From contig CALULT010000007.1 in the NCBI GenBank assembly GCA_944321565.1, forward strand, positions 1 to 64,000: 64,000 nt of DNA. Reading direction: 5' to 3'. Origin of the DNA: an uncultured Paraprevotella sp. (GTDB taxonomy: Bacteria > Bacteroidota > Bacteroidia > Bacteroidales > Bacteroidaceae). The position numbers and the translations under genes are program-made. A model generated the notes under the pieces. It had not been told where the DNA came from. It made no database searches and was given only the letters and a program-made list of their open reading frames with translations. Below, piece by piece: positions 1 to 6,871 of the stretch (position 1 is the stretch's first letter; each line of letters starts with the position of its first letter).

Positions 1-93
1 TTATCCCGTTCTCGCTTGTGGAAATGAAGTGTGAGAATGACAGGTTCTGCTTCAGGAACTTGAAGAACACCTCGATGGGCGCAGTCGAAATAT
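1..93 (-). pseudogene. IS4-type transposase, C-terminal fragment running off the window
   Basis: Read leftward, the frame gives IEVFFKFLKQNLSFSHF followed by STSENGI. This resembles the end of the DDE domain of IS4-family transposases, where a catalytic Glu lies in a motif like IExFFKxLKQ and is followed by a TSENxI-type segment. The similarity stops near position 93. Upstream residues in the frame do not look like transposase, so the 5' part is missing and the C-terminus lies beyond position 1. I read this as a truncated insertion-sequence remnant. The right boundary is uncertain by tens of bases. Confidence 0.5.
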
Positions 94-200
94 AGTGCGG
101 ATTTATAGTCAAAGAGAAATGGTTTGCGAATTGCACAAACGGGAATTGAGAGTTAGAAGTGACTCCAACTCTTCTTTTTGTGTGGCTTTTGGTAACACGA

Positions 201-332
201 GAGTTTCAGGCGTTTGAAACTAGGTGTTCCAGGCGTTTGAAACTGGGTGTTCCGGGCTTTGGAACTGGGTGTTCCGGGCTTTGAAACTGGGTGTTTCAGG
301 CCTTGAAACTGGGTGTTTCAGGCTCTGAAACT
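201..332. repeat. Six tandem 22-bp units with a palindromic core
   Basis: Six consecutive units of about 22 bp follow the pattern GGTGTTTCAGGC + TTTGAAACTG, with variants such as TTCCGGGC and TTCCAGGC. Each unit contains a short dyad (GTTTCAGG facing a GAAAC half). There is no unique spacer between units, so this is a minisatellite and not a CRISPR array. A single related unit, in inverted orientation, is seen at 62315-62340. Confidence 0.85.
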
Positions 333-349
333 TTCATGCTGTGAGGCGG

Positions 350-475
350 GGGTGTCTTTTCCCCTTTTCCCGCCCCCGCTTATATTGTTCGTGGATGCGT
401 CCGGTGTTGTTCCTGCGGGTGTGAGACCCCCTCCGCCCTTCGGGGCTCGTCTCCCTGCAAGGTGGGACTATTTCT
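350..475. repeat. Dispersed GC-rich repeat, copy 1
   Basis: The stretch contains GTGGATGCGTCCG, then a CGGGTGTGAGACCCC segment, then CTCCGCCCTTCGGGGCTC and a CCCTGCAAGG end. The same order with small changes occurs at about 27515-27606. A related palindromic copy is at 50980-51108. It has no convincing coding frame. This looks like one half of a dispersed intergenic repeat family. The exact ends are not determined. Confidence 0.7.
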
Positions 476-576
476 GTCGGCTTTGACTGCGGACATTCAC
501 CTGTGAGAAACTCCGCGTCACTCAATTTCTTCAATTAAATCCCCCAAAATACAAACTGACTTTGTTTAAGGCATAA

Positions 577-625
577 CCATGCCCGCCATTAAAGTCCTGT
601 ACGTCAATGGCGGGCATGGATTTTT
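577..625 (+). terminator. Hairpin with 14-bp perfect stem and T-run
   Basis: CCATGCCCGCCATT (577-590) pairs perfectly with AATGGCGGGCATGG (606-619) across a 15-nt loop and is followed by ATTTTTG. This is a rho-independent terminator shape for rightward transcripts, but no intact rightward gene precedes it, so it may be a leftover of a lost gene. Confidence 0.6.
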
Positions 626-971
626 GTCATGAAGCGGGAGAAATCAGAAGAACTTCACGTCCTTTCCCGTCACTTCGCTTGGCAGCATGTTGGGTCTGGC
701 AGCTCGTGTCAAGGCACAGCCACTGGTTGGTGAGCCGTTTCTCGTCCAAGGCTTCTTTCATGATGGTGTGTGTATAAAGACTATTTTCTAAATGAATGTT
801 TATCTTTTTCTTGTGCAGATATAATCTTTTTTATAACTTGCCATTGTTTTCATCTGAATTGGTTAGATAGTGTGTGATATTTCAAATCCAAGATTCATGG
901 AAATGCGTTGTCTTCCAATGGGTTCGCAGATAGCTTCTAAATAGGAATGTGATTAGTAGAAAGAAAGGAAT
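626..971. other. Non-coding stretch, possible decayed leftward coding remnant
   Basis: No intact gene is visible. Leftward frames between about 640 and 770 give protein-like but interrupted text, for example a frame ending PSEVTGKDVKFF then stop. This may be the decayed end of a lost gene. 770-971 is AT-rich leader sequence of the following gene, and I could not pick out a clear TAnnTTTG promoter in it. Confidence 0.3.
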
Positions 972-2840
972 ATGAAGTGCTTTTTTAAACCACGCATAGG
1001 CCAATATTATGAATGTGGTTTCCGAGGATATAAGACATTGGTGCTAGGTGCACATTTCTATTGTCCTTTGCCATGTGAACATAAAGAGGCTTGTCTAAAG
1101 GATAGCCGTCCGTTTGATCGAGAGTGCCCTTGTTACAAAGACAAGAATGATGAATATTTCACACTGTCGAACTCATGCTATGTCGAAGTCAATAGTTATT
1201 TGGAAGGATGCCCCTATCCGTCTTTCTCAATGTTTACTAAGTACATGATGAACAAACGGGATTATATTCCCGACCCCGTGAAATATCGTTTTTGGGAGCA
1301 TGTCTGCTTTTACAACTATCTCCAGCATTACTTGAAGGATGGGAACACGCCTAAATACCTTGGCAATGAAAAACTCTTTGCCGAAGATTGGGATGCTTTC
1401 CAAGAGGTATTGGAGGAATTGCAACCGGAGTTAATCTATGTATGGAACGAAAGCATCAAGGAAACGATTCTCGCTCATGAGAAAAAACTGACGGGTCGGA
1501 TAGTATATTTAGGCGAAACGGATATGCAGGGACTGACCATCTACAGATTTCTGTATAAGCATAAGCCTGTTGAGGCTCCGGAAATCTTGCTGGAAAACTT
1601 CTCCCGGAAATTTCAGCAAGAGCTATCTGACTTGCCGCGGCATACATCTGATGCGGGAAGTACAGAAAGATTAGTGTTGGACCTTCTTCAGTTGCTCCGC
1701 TTCAAAACCCGTGTGTCAGGGGCATTTGCTTTCCTCTCACCGCGTGTCTTGATGCGGATGGCCGTATATTTGTATCCACAGGTCTGGAATCGCTCCTTTT
1801 CCATTTATTTGATAAAGAGGTTGCAGGAAAAAGAGTTGAAGGCAGAAGGGCTGAAAGATATGGATAGGCTCTATACACGTGCGTCCGAAGTGATTGACTC
1901 GAAAAAATGGGAACGAGTGTATAGTACATTTTATTGGGAACGGCTGGAAAGGCAAATACTGGTTCAGTCTCTTGGGATGATTCCTCCTTTTGAGTGGGCG
2001 TGGTATAGTTTGGTGGAGCCGCATAGAGGATTCCTCTTTACGCGCACTCCTGCCGATTGTCTGATAGTTTATTTGGATAAAAGCAGTGACTATTTGGGTT
2101 CTTACTTGCTGGACTTGATGGGGTATCCGTTGAGCGATAAAAGCGGAATGCTCATCATTTGCCATCCGGACGATATAGATAGCTATCTCAATATTTTGAA
2201 GAATAATCGTACCGGGCTAAAAGTTCGGGAGGTGCGCGAATGGGAGCATTTGTTGATGTTGGTATTGGAGAAAGGATATGAGGGGAAAGGAAAAATATGT
2301 TTGTATCATAAAGAAAATGAGGTTGTAAAATTGTCTTCGTTGGAAGTTGAAACATTGCTTCCTCATAAACATGAATTAATGCCTAAGGACAGAGTTGCAA
2401 GAGGGTGGTTTAAAGACCTTGTAAAAAAGATTTGTGAAAAAGAAGTTTACTATAAAAGAAAATATGCTAATCCTGTTCCTCTGTCATTATTCCTTTTCAA
2501 TTTATACAAAGAAGGTTTGATTCAATGTTATGTGGGCGGTTGGATAGGCTCAGGTGCCTTTAAAGATAATGATGGGAAAGAGCAAAAAATGAATAGCTAT
2601 CAATATGCTCATCTACACACTTGTTTCAGCAAAGAGGATAAGGAAAAGAAGAGAGTGACATTATTTGAATTATCAGGGAAACAGTTCGAGAAATTGTTCC
2701 ATGATACAAATATCAATAAACCGCCACGAGACTCTAAATCTAGAAAAGCTTCCAAAGAGCAAGTAGAGAAGTGCTTTAATGAGGTATGGAATAAGACAGT
2801 AAAGATGATAGATAAAGAGGGTAATATAAGAGATAAATGA
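972..2840 (+). CDS. Large protein with uracil-DNA-glycosylase-like N-terminus, unknown C-terminus
   Basis: A 622-residue protein. Residues about 8-190 resemble the UDG-like fold proteins found in Bacteroidales: a first strand KTLVLGAHFY (21-30), a helix motif WEHVCFYNYLQHYL (108-121), and PELIYVWNESI (152-162), matching the usual GhxP, FYNYVQ and xxVxG-like stations of that superfamily. Cysteines C31, C35, C41, C52 and C54 cluster in an insertion right after the first strand and could hold a metal or Fe-S cluster (inference). Residues 200-622 match nothing I recognise. It is AT-rich compared with the core genes to the right and begins the accessory island. The role is unknown; a nucleic-acid-sensing or base-recognising function is only a guess. 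Confidence 0.7.
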   Translation: MKCFFKPRIGQYYECGFRGYKTLVLGAHFYCPLPCEHKEACLKDSRPFDRECPCYKDKNDEYFTLSNSCYVEVNSYLEGCPYPSFSMFTKYMMNKRDYIPDPVKYRFWEHVCFYNYLQHYLKDGNTPKYLGNEKLFAEDWDAFQEVLEELQPELIYVWNESIKETILAHEKKLTGRIVYLGETDMQGLTIYRFLYKHKPVEAPEILLENFSRKFQQELSDLPRHTSDAGSTERLVLDLLQLLRFKTRVSGAFAFLSPRVLMRMAVYLYPQVWNRSFSIYLIKRLQEKELKAEGLKDMDRLYTRASEVIDSKKWERVYSTFYWERLERQILVQSLGMIPPFEWAWYSLVEPHRGFLFTRTPADCLIVYLDKSSDYLGSYLLDLMGYPLSDKSGMLIICHPDDIDSYLNILKNNRTGLKVREVREWEHLLMLVLEKGYEGKGKICLYHKENEVVKLSSLEVETLLPHKHELMPKDRVARGWFKDLVKKICEKEVYYKRKYANPVPLSLFLFNLYKEGLIQCYVGGWIGSGAFKDNDGKEQKMNSYQYAHLHTCFSKEDKEKKRVTLFELSGKQFEKLFHDTNINKPPRDSKSRKASKEQVEKCFNEVWNKTVKMIDKEGNIRDK

Positions 2841-2976
2841 AAGTTCGGAAGAAGTTCGGAGGATATATATAGTTTCTTGCTATTTTAATTATTTTGTTAT
2901 CAAATAGTTATATGTGATTTGGGCTCAACGTGCGAAGAGTTTCTGTATTCGCATAATTTGTGTTGAAAAACCTAGC

Positions 2977-2984
2977 TAACTTTG
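2977..2984 (+). promoter_or_regulatory. Bacteroidetes -7 element TAACTTTG
   Basis: TAACTTTG matches the TAnnTTTG consensus, with a TTTG at 2957-2960 as a possible -33 box (16-nt gap, a little short). It lies about 60 bp upstream of the 73-codon gene and suggests that the small-protein cluster has its own transcript, separate from the large gene before it. Confidence 0.6.
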
Positions 2985-3042
2985 CATCGTATTCAAAGAG
3001 TGAATACATCAAATTTATTTTCAATTTAAAAATTAAATAATT

Positions 3043-3264
3043 ATGAAGAATATGATTTTCATCATCTTTGGTAATCTCGTAGTACTGGAATTAGTAGTAC
3101 GTATCATTCAATCCACAAAGTGTGCACCAGATATCCTTTGGTATCTGTGCCGTCCGTTTGGAATACCTATGCCTATGTGGGTTGCGTGTATTGTGCGTAT
3201 TGTGCTCGTAGCTGTGGGCGCAATTGCTTTGTATCAAGGTGTTAGCTCGTTTATTAACTTTTAA
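3043..3264 (+). CDS. Small two-helix membrane protein, unknown
   Basis: A 73-residue protein with two likely membrane helices, roughly residues 4-22 (IFIIFGNLVVLELVV) and 45-66 (WVACIVRIVLVAVGAIAL), joined by a loop with two Cys (KCAPDILWYLCRP). It is the first of three closely spaced small genes: 16 nt to the next gene and then a 1-nt gap to the third. It has a dedicated upstream TAACTTTG element. No family is recognised. Its location with a glycine-zipper-like protein suggests a shared membrane-associated function (inference). Confidence 0.65.
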   Translation: MKNMIFIIFGNLVVLELVVRIIQSTKCAPDILWYLCRPFGIPMPMWVACIVRIVLVAVGAIALYQGVSSFINF

Positions 3265-3280
3265 AAATTAAATTAATAAG

Positions 3281-3595
3281 ATGAAACAAATTAATAAGAA
3301 GGCAGTTGCCGCAATAGGCAGCGGGACTGCGATTAGTGTAGGAGGCCAAACGGCTGCAATGGGTATTGCAACTACATTTGGAACGGCTTCGACTGGTACA
3401 GCAATCTCTACATTGTCGGGTGCGGCAGCTACAAATGCCGCTACGGCTTGGCTTGGTGGTGGGGCTTTGGCTGCCGGTGGTGGCGGAATGGCCGTGGGTA
3501 ATTTGGTGTTGACGACAATTCCTGTAGTCGGGATTGGAATTGCCACTGTAGGTTTAGGATATGGAGTTTATAAATATTTTAAAAGGAGGAAGTGA
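3281..3595 (+). CDS. Small glycine/alanine-rich, glycine-zipper-like protein
   Basis: A 104-residue protein made almost entirely of Gly, Ala, Thr and small hydrophobics, with a basic tail (KYFKRRK). The middle reads TGTAISTLSGAAATNAATAW followed by LGGGALAAGGGGMAVG, a dense GxxxG-type packing pattern, then a hydrophobic helix (about 78-96). Such sequences insert into or assemble in membranes. I have seen similar TGTAIS/SGAAA/LGGG patterns in small bacterial proteins of unclear role but cannot name a family. It is translated with its two small neighbours. A pore-forming, toxin or membrane-anchoring function is possible but unproven. Confidence 0.65.
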   Translation: MKQINKKAVAAIGSGTAISVGGQTAAMGIATTFGTASTGTAISTLSGAAATNAATAWLGGGALAAGGGGMAVGNLVLTTIPVVGIGIATVGLGYGVYKYFKRRK

Positions 3596-3596
3596 T

Positions 3597-3716
3597 ATGT
3601 TTCCAATTGTAATTTTAGCCGGTAAGGTGCTTGTAAGTGCAAGTGCTAAAGAATTAGTCATTTTGTCTGCAGCATACGTTGCGGGAAAGTGTTTAAATCG
3701 TAAAAAAGTAAATTAG
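3597..3716 (+). CDS. 39-residue hydrophobic peptide
   Basis: ATG at 3597 opens a 39-codon frame: one hydrophobic segment (FPIVILAGKVLVSASAKEL and following) ending in a basic tail (NRKKVN). The start follows the previous stop by one base and is preceded by AGGAGG seven bases upstream, an unusually strong Shine-Dalgarno site for this phylum. A strong hairpin follows directly, so this closes the three-gene small-protein transcript. The function is unknown. Translation is supported by spacing, ribosome site and context but not by homology. Confidence 0.5.
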   Translation: MFPIVILAGKVLVSASAKELVILSAAYVAGKCLNRKKVN

Positions 3717-3725
3717 TATTAGCCC

Positions 3726-3787
3726 GAGTAGAGCCAACATAAAACAAATGGCTGTTATTCGCCTATTTGTTGGCGTTGGCTTTACTC
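3726..3787 (+). terminator. Long stem-loop after the small-protein cluster
   Basis: GAGTAGAGCCAAC (3726-3738) pairs with GTTGGCTTTACTC (3775-3787), with one G-T wobble, across a 36-nt loop and then TTT. It separates the three small genes from the AlbA_2 gene that starts at 3804 and is probably a terminator or attenuator. Confidence 0.6.
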
Positions 3788-3803
3788 TTTAAATTAATTA
3801 GGA

Positions 3804-4763
3804 ATGGAAACAAAGAGCCATTTTAATGCCCGCATAATGGGGTGTGACAGACTTAACAACGTTCAATGTTATAGGTTTGAGGATGTTGAAACTAGAGAAT
3901 TGGGCACCGTGCCATGCTGGTGTCTAGACAATTTTGTGCTGTTTGAAGATGCTTTGTTAGACCAAGAAGGGCACTTGCGGATTGGGGCTGAAGTGCAGTT
4001 GAGAAGGATGGAAGGCGGAAAATTTTATCCGGGCACCATATATAAGAAGCGTGATGTCCCAGCCAAGCCTAAACAATCGAAGTCTATGACCAAGGAGGCA
4101 CTTTATGATGGAATCCTGTCTTATGACGGCATTCAGGTTGACATTTCTACATTGTGGGAACAGTTTATCAAAAGATACGGAGATTCTGCAGATGTTCTTG
4201 TGGAAGGTCTCAAAGTGCGTAACGAACCGGTAGAGGAGCAACGTGAGTTCCTTAAATCCCAATTGGGGAAGGATTGTGCTAAGTTGCCCATTCAGGAAGG
4301 GGCGAATGTGGAATTCAAATCGTCTTTCATCCATACAGCCGCAACAGTGAAGAACAATGAAAGGCTTTTGCAATATCGTAACATATTTGCGGAGATAGCT
4401 GCGTTTGCGAATTCCCATGTAGAAGCATGTATTTATGTCGGGATTAGCAATGACGGTAGCATAAGGGGTGTGGAGGATGAGTTGCTGAACGAGGTCCCTT
4501 TCGCTACGAGGGCGGACTTTGAGGCCGATTTCATAAATCAGTTGCATATGGCCTCTCACAATAATATGTTGGTTTCGTCCATCTCTTTGAGATGGTATAA
4601 AACAGACGATAATCACATCTTTTGTGTGATAGGAATACCAAAATGGGAGGGGGAAATCATCCTTCTCAATGGAACGGAATTGTATGTTCGTGGCACTGCT
4701 AGTAAAAGGCAATTGAAAGATAATGATTTAATTAGGTACATTGTTTCAAATAGTAATCATTAG
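3804..4763 (+). CDS. Schlafen/AlbA_2-type putative nucleic-acid-binding protein
   Basis: A 319-residue protein. Residues about 160-315 form an AlbA_2 (Schlafen, formerly divergent AAA_4) domain: EGANVEFKSSF (about 165-175) carries the typical E-FK start, FAEIAAFANSHVEACIYVGI follows, then NDGSIRGVEDE, ending with LYVRGTASKRQL. In characterised bacterial members this domain binds or cleaves nucleic acid, and it is common in regulators and in defence islands. Residues 1-160 are a separate unknown domain with a beta-rich start. It stands alone after a stem-loop, within the AT-rich island. Assignment of the domain is firm; the role is not known. Confidence 0.75.
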   Translation: METKSHFNARIMGCDRLNNVQCYRFEDVETRELGTVPCWCLDNFVLFEDALLDQEGHLRIGAEVQLRRMEGGKFYPGTIYKKRDVPAKPKQSKSMTKEALYDGILSYDGIQVDISTLWEQFIKRYGDSADVLVEGLKVRNEPVEEQREFLKSQLGKDCAKLPIQEGANVEFKSSFIHTAATVKNNERLLQYRNIFAEIAAFANSHVEACIYVGISNDGSIRGVEDELLNEVPFATRADFEADFINQLHMASHNNMLVSSISLRWYKTDDNHIFCVIGIPKWEGEIILLNGTELYVRGTASKRQLKDNDLIRYIVSNSNH

Positions 4764-4801
4764 TATGGCGCATTGCGTTTAATCTTTAAAACAGCAATAA
4801 A

Positions 4802-4978
4802 ATGGGAAAATATAATGACGTGAAATTGAGAATATTGGAAAGGATATTAAAAATGAAAAAGAAGGAGATGGCCTTGTTTGTCTTGGTGTGGATTGTCTTG
4901 GCTGTGGCTTTCTGCTTGCTATTTTCATATATTCTCTCTATAGGAGGAACCGATGAACGATGGTTGATGGTTTTTTAA
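4802..4978 (+). CDS. 58-residue single-pass membrane peptide
   Basis: ATG at 4802 gives a 58-codon frame with a basic N-terminus (KLRILERILKMKKKEM) and one strong membrane helix (about 23-46, FVLVWIVLAVAFCLLFSYIL), then a short acidic tail. It lies 38 nt after the AlbA_2 gene and is probably co-transcribed with it. It is the last member of the AT-rich island. Function unknown. Together with the two small membrane proteins upstream it makes the island rich in tiny membrane polypeptides. Confidence 0.5.
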   Translation: MGKYNDVKLRILERILKMKKKEMALFVLVWIVLAVAFCLLFSYILSIGGTDERWLMVF

Positions 4979-5238
4979 AAATATGTTGGAATGTAACTTC
5001 TATGTATGGCGGCAGTTGCGAAGAAAATCTGATAGTCTGGAAGTTTCCGCTCTGTTCGCACACTGCTATTACTGCGATTGGCTCTGATACTGGTGTGTTT
5101 TTGCTCGGACTTTACAGCCTTGAAGGACAGCCGCAAACAGGCCTGAGAAGGCCTCATGCGGATTACACAGGTTCGACTTGACCATCAGCTGCATATTGAT
5201 GGAAAACACCCGTGGATTCGGGTATAGGGCGGAGGAAG

Positions 5239-5994
5239 TCACTTGTTGGCTTCCTTCACCTTTCGGAACAAGTCCGAGGCGAAGATGAAGCTGTTGAGGC
5301 GTTCGTTGGTGGACGACATGATTTGGTCCTTGGAGCCTTGCCACTCTTTGTGCCCTTCATATATATATAGGATGTTCTCACCGATGCCCATGACAGAGTT
5401 CATGTCGTGGGTGTTGATGATGGTGGTCATGTTGAACTCCACGGTGATGTCGTGGATGAGGTCGTCGATGACCAGCGAGGTCTTGGGGTCAAGCCCCGAG
5501 TTCGGCTCGTCGCAGAAAAGATATTTGGGGTTGAGCGCGATGGCGCGGGCTATGGCGGCGCGTTTCTGCATGCCGCCGCTGATTTCATCCGGATATTTCT
5601 GTTGCGCTTCGAGCAGGTTGACACGGTCGAGGCAGAATTGCGCCCGCTTGACGCGGTCGGCATAATTGTCGCGCGAGAACATGTCGAGCGGGAACATGAC
5701 GTTTTCCAGCACGGTCATGGAGTCGAAGAGAGCGGCGCTTTGGAACAGCATACCCATCTCGCGGCGCAACATCTTCCATTCCTGTTTGTTCATGGTCACC
5801 AGGTCGCGTCCGTCGTAGAGCACTTCACCGCTGGTGGGGCGGAACAAGCCCACGATGCATTTCATCAGCACCGTTTTTCCCGACCCGCTCTGCCCGATAA
5901 TCAGGTTGGTTTTCCCGTTGTCGAACACACAGTTGATGTCGTTGAGCACTTCTTTGTCCTCAAAGGACTTGTATAGCGATTTTACTTCTATCAT
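5239..5994 (-). CDS. mlaF: MlaF-like ABC transporter ATPase (lipid transport)
   Basis: A 251-residue ATPase. The start MIEVKSLYKSF is chosen because the ATG overlaps the stop of the mlaE gene by one base (TGATG), and text further upstream in the frame is just mlaE read out of frame. Walker A is GQSGSGKT (34-41), the signature is SGGMQKR, and Walker B is YLFCDEPNSGLDP. The DEPNSGLDP form is typical of the Mce/MlaF group, which drives phospholipid exchange between inner and outer membranes with MlaE and an MCE protein. No MCE gene is adjacent here. It is transcribed with mlaE from a promoter at 6763-6770. Confidence 0.9.
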   Translation of the reverse strand: MIEVKSLYKSFEDKEVLNDINCVFDNGKTNLIIGQSGSGKTVLMKCIVGLFRPTSGEVLYDGRDLVTMNKQEWKMLRREMGMLFQSAALFDSMTVLENVMFPLDMFSRDNYADRVKRAQFCLDRVNLLEAQQKYPDEISGGMQKRAAIARAIALNPKYLFCDEPNSGLDPKTSLVIDDLIHDITVEFNMTTIINTHDMNSVMGIGENILYIYEGHKEWQGSKDQIMSSTNERLNSFIFASDLFRKVKEANK

Positions 5995-6740
5995 CAGGAT
6001 AACAATTGAGTCAGTAATACGTCGGAGAAAAGGATGAGCACACTGCTGCTGACCACGGAATCGGTGCTGGCCTTGCCCACTTCCACGGAACCGCCTTCCA
6101 CCGTGTAGCCATAGAACGCCGACACGCTGGTGATGACGAAAGCGAAGAAGATGGACTTGATGAATCCCATCCACACATACCATTCGTTGAACTCGTGTTG
6201 CAGCCCCAGCGTGAGGTCATCAACGGTGATGATATGCCCGATGATGGCCGTGGCGTATGCGCCGACGAAACCCGAAAAGATGCTGAAACAGACGAGGACG
6301 GGCATCATCGTCATCATGCCGAGCACTTTGGGCAGGATGAGGTAGTTGGCCGAGTTGACCCCCATGATTTCCAGCGCGTCGATTTGTTGGGTGACGCGCA
6401 TGGTGCCGATCTCAGAAGCGATGTTGGAGCCTACTTTTCCCGCCAGGATGAGGCACATGATGGACGAGGAAAACTCCAGCAGCATGATTTCGCGCGTGGT
6501 GTAGCCCGTGACGAATTTCGGCATCCAGGGACTTTCGATGTTGAGTTTGATTTGGATGCAAATCACAGCCCCGATGAAGAATGAGATGAGGAGGACGATG
6601 CCGATGGAGTCCACGCCCTGTTGGCTCATTTCCTTGATATATTGTTTGAAAAACATGCGCATTCGCTCTGGGCGCGAAAAAGTGCGGCGCATGAGCATCA
6701 GGTATCGGCCGAAAGTGGCCACGCTTTTATAGAATAACAT
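5994..6740 (-). CDS. mlaE: MlaE-like ABC transporter permease
   Basis: A 248-residue integral membrane protein of the MlaE family with about five helices. The conserved core EIGTMRVTQQIDALEIMGV is present after SNIAS, and is the coupling segment touching MlaF. The end of the gene overlaps the mlaF start by one base, so the two are translationally coupled. Known MlaE proteins move glycerophospholipids between the two membranes of Gram-negative cells. The ATG at 6740 follows a TAATTTTG promoter at 6763-6770 by the expected distance. Confidence 0.9.
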   Translation of the reverse strand: MLFYKSVATFGRYLMLMRRTFSRPERMRMFFKQYIKEMSQQGVDSIGIVLLISFFIGAVICIQIKLNIESPWMPKFVTGYTTREIMLLEFSSSIMCLILAGKVGSNIASEIGTMRVTQQIDALEIMGVNSANYLILPKVLGMMTMMPVLVCFSIFSGFVGAYATAIIGHIITVDDLTLGLQHEFNEWYVWMGFIKSIFFAFVITSVSAFYGYTVEGGSVEVGKASTDSVVSSSVLILFSDVLLTQLLS

Positions 6741-6762
6741 ACAGTGTCCTTTTTATTTCACA

Positions 6763-6770
6763 CAAAATTA
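6763..6770 (-). promoter_or_regulatory. -7 element TAATTTTG for mlaE-mlaF
   Basis: CAAAATTA on the plus strand reads TAATTTTG leftward, 22 bp before the mlaE start codon. It matches the Bacteroidetes -7 consensus. Confidence 0.6.
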
Positions 6771-6844
6771 ATGAAATTCCCATAAAAAAGGGCGGGGTGG
6801 CGGAAATACTTTTGGCTTGCGGGCTGTTTTTTAATACATTTTGC

Positions 6845-6852
6845 GTATTTTT
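6845..6852 (+). promoter_or_regulatory. -7 element TATTTTTG for lptB
   Basis: TATTTTTG lies 19 bp before the ATG at 6872. An alternative in-frame ATG at 6797 is upstream of this element and would not be in the transcript, so the element decides the start of lptB. Confidence 0.6.
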
Positions 6853-6871
6853 GTGCGCAAAATTCAAATCT

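Noticed and set aside
201..332. CRISPR-like array
   Set aside because: Units of 22 bp follow each other directly with no unique spacers, and no cas genes are in the window.
4979..5238. Small genes between the island and mlaF
   Set aside because: Short frames on both strands (for example 34 codons from 4984) have no ribosome site, family or helix pattern; probably the scar between island and core.
6797..6871. Upstream start for lptB
   Set aside because: A TATTTTTG promoter element lies between this ATG and the one at 6872, so the extra residues are unlikely to be transcribed as part of the gene.
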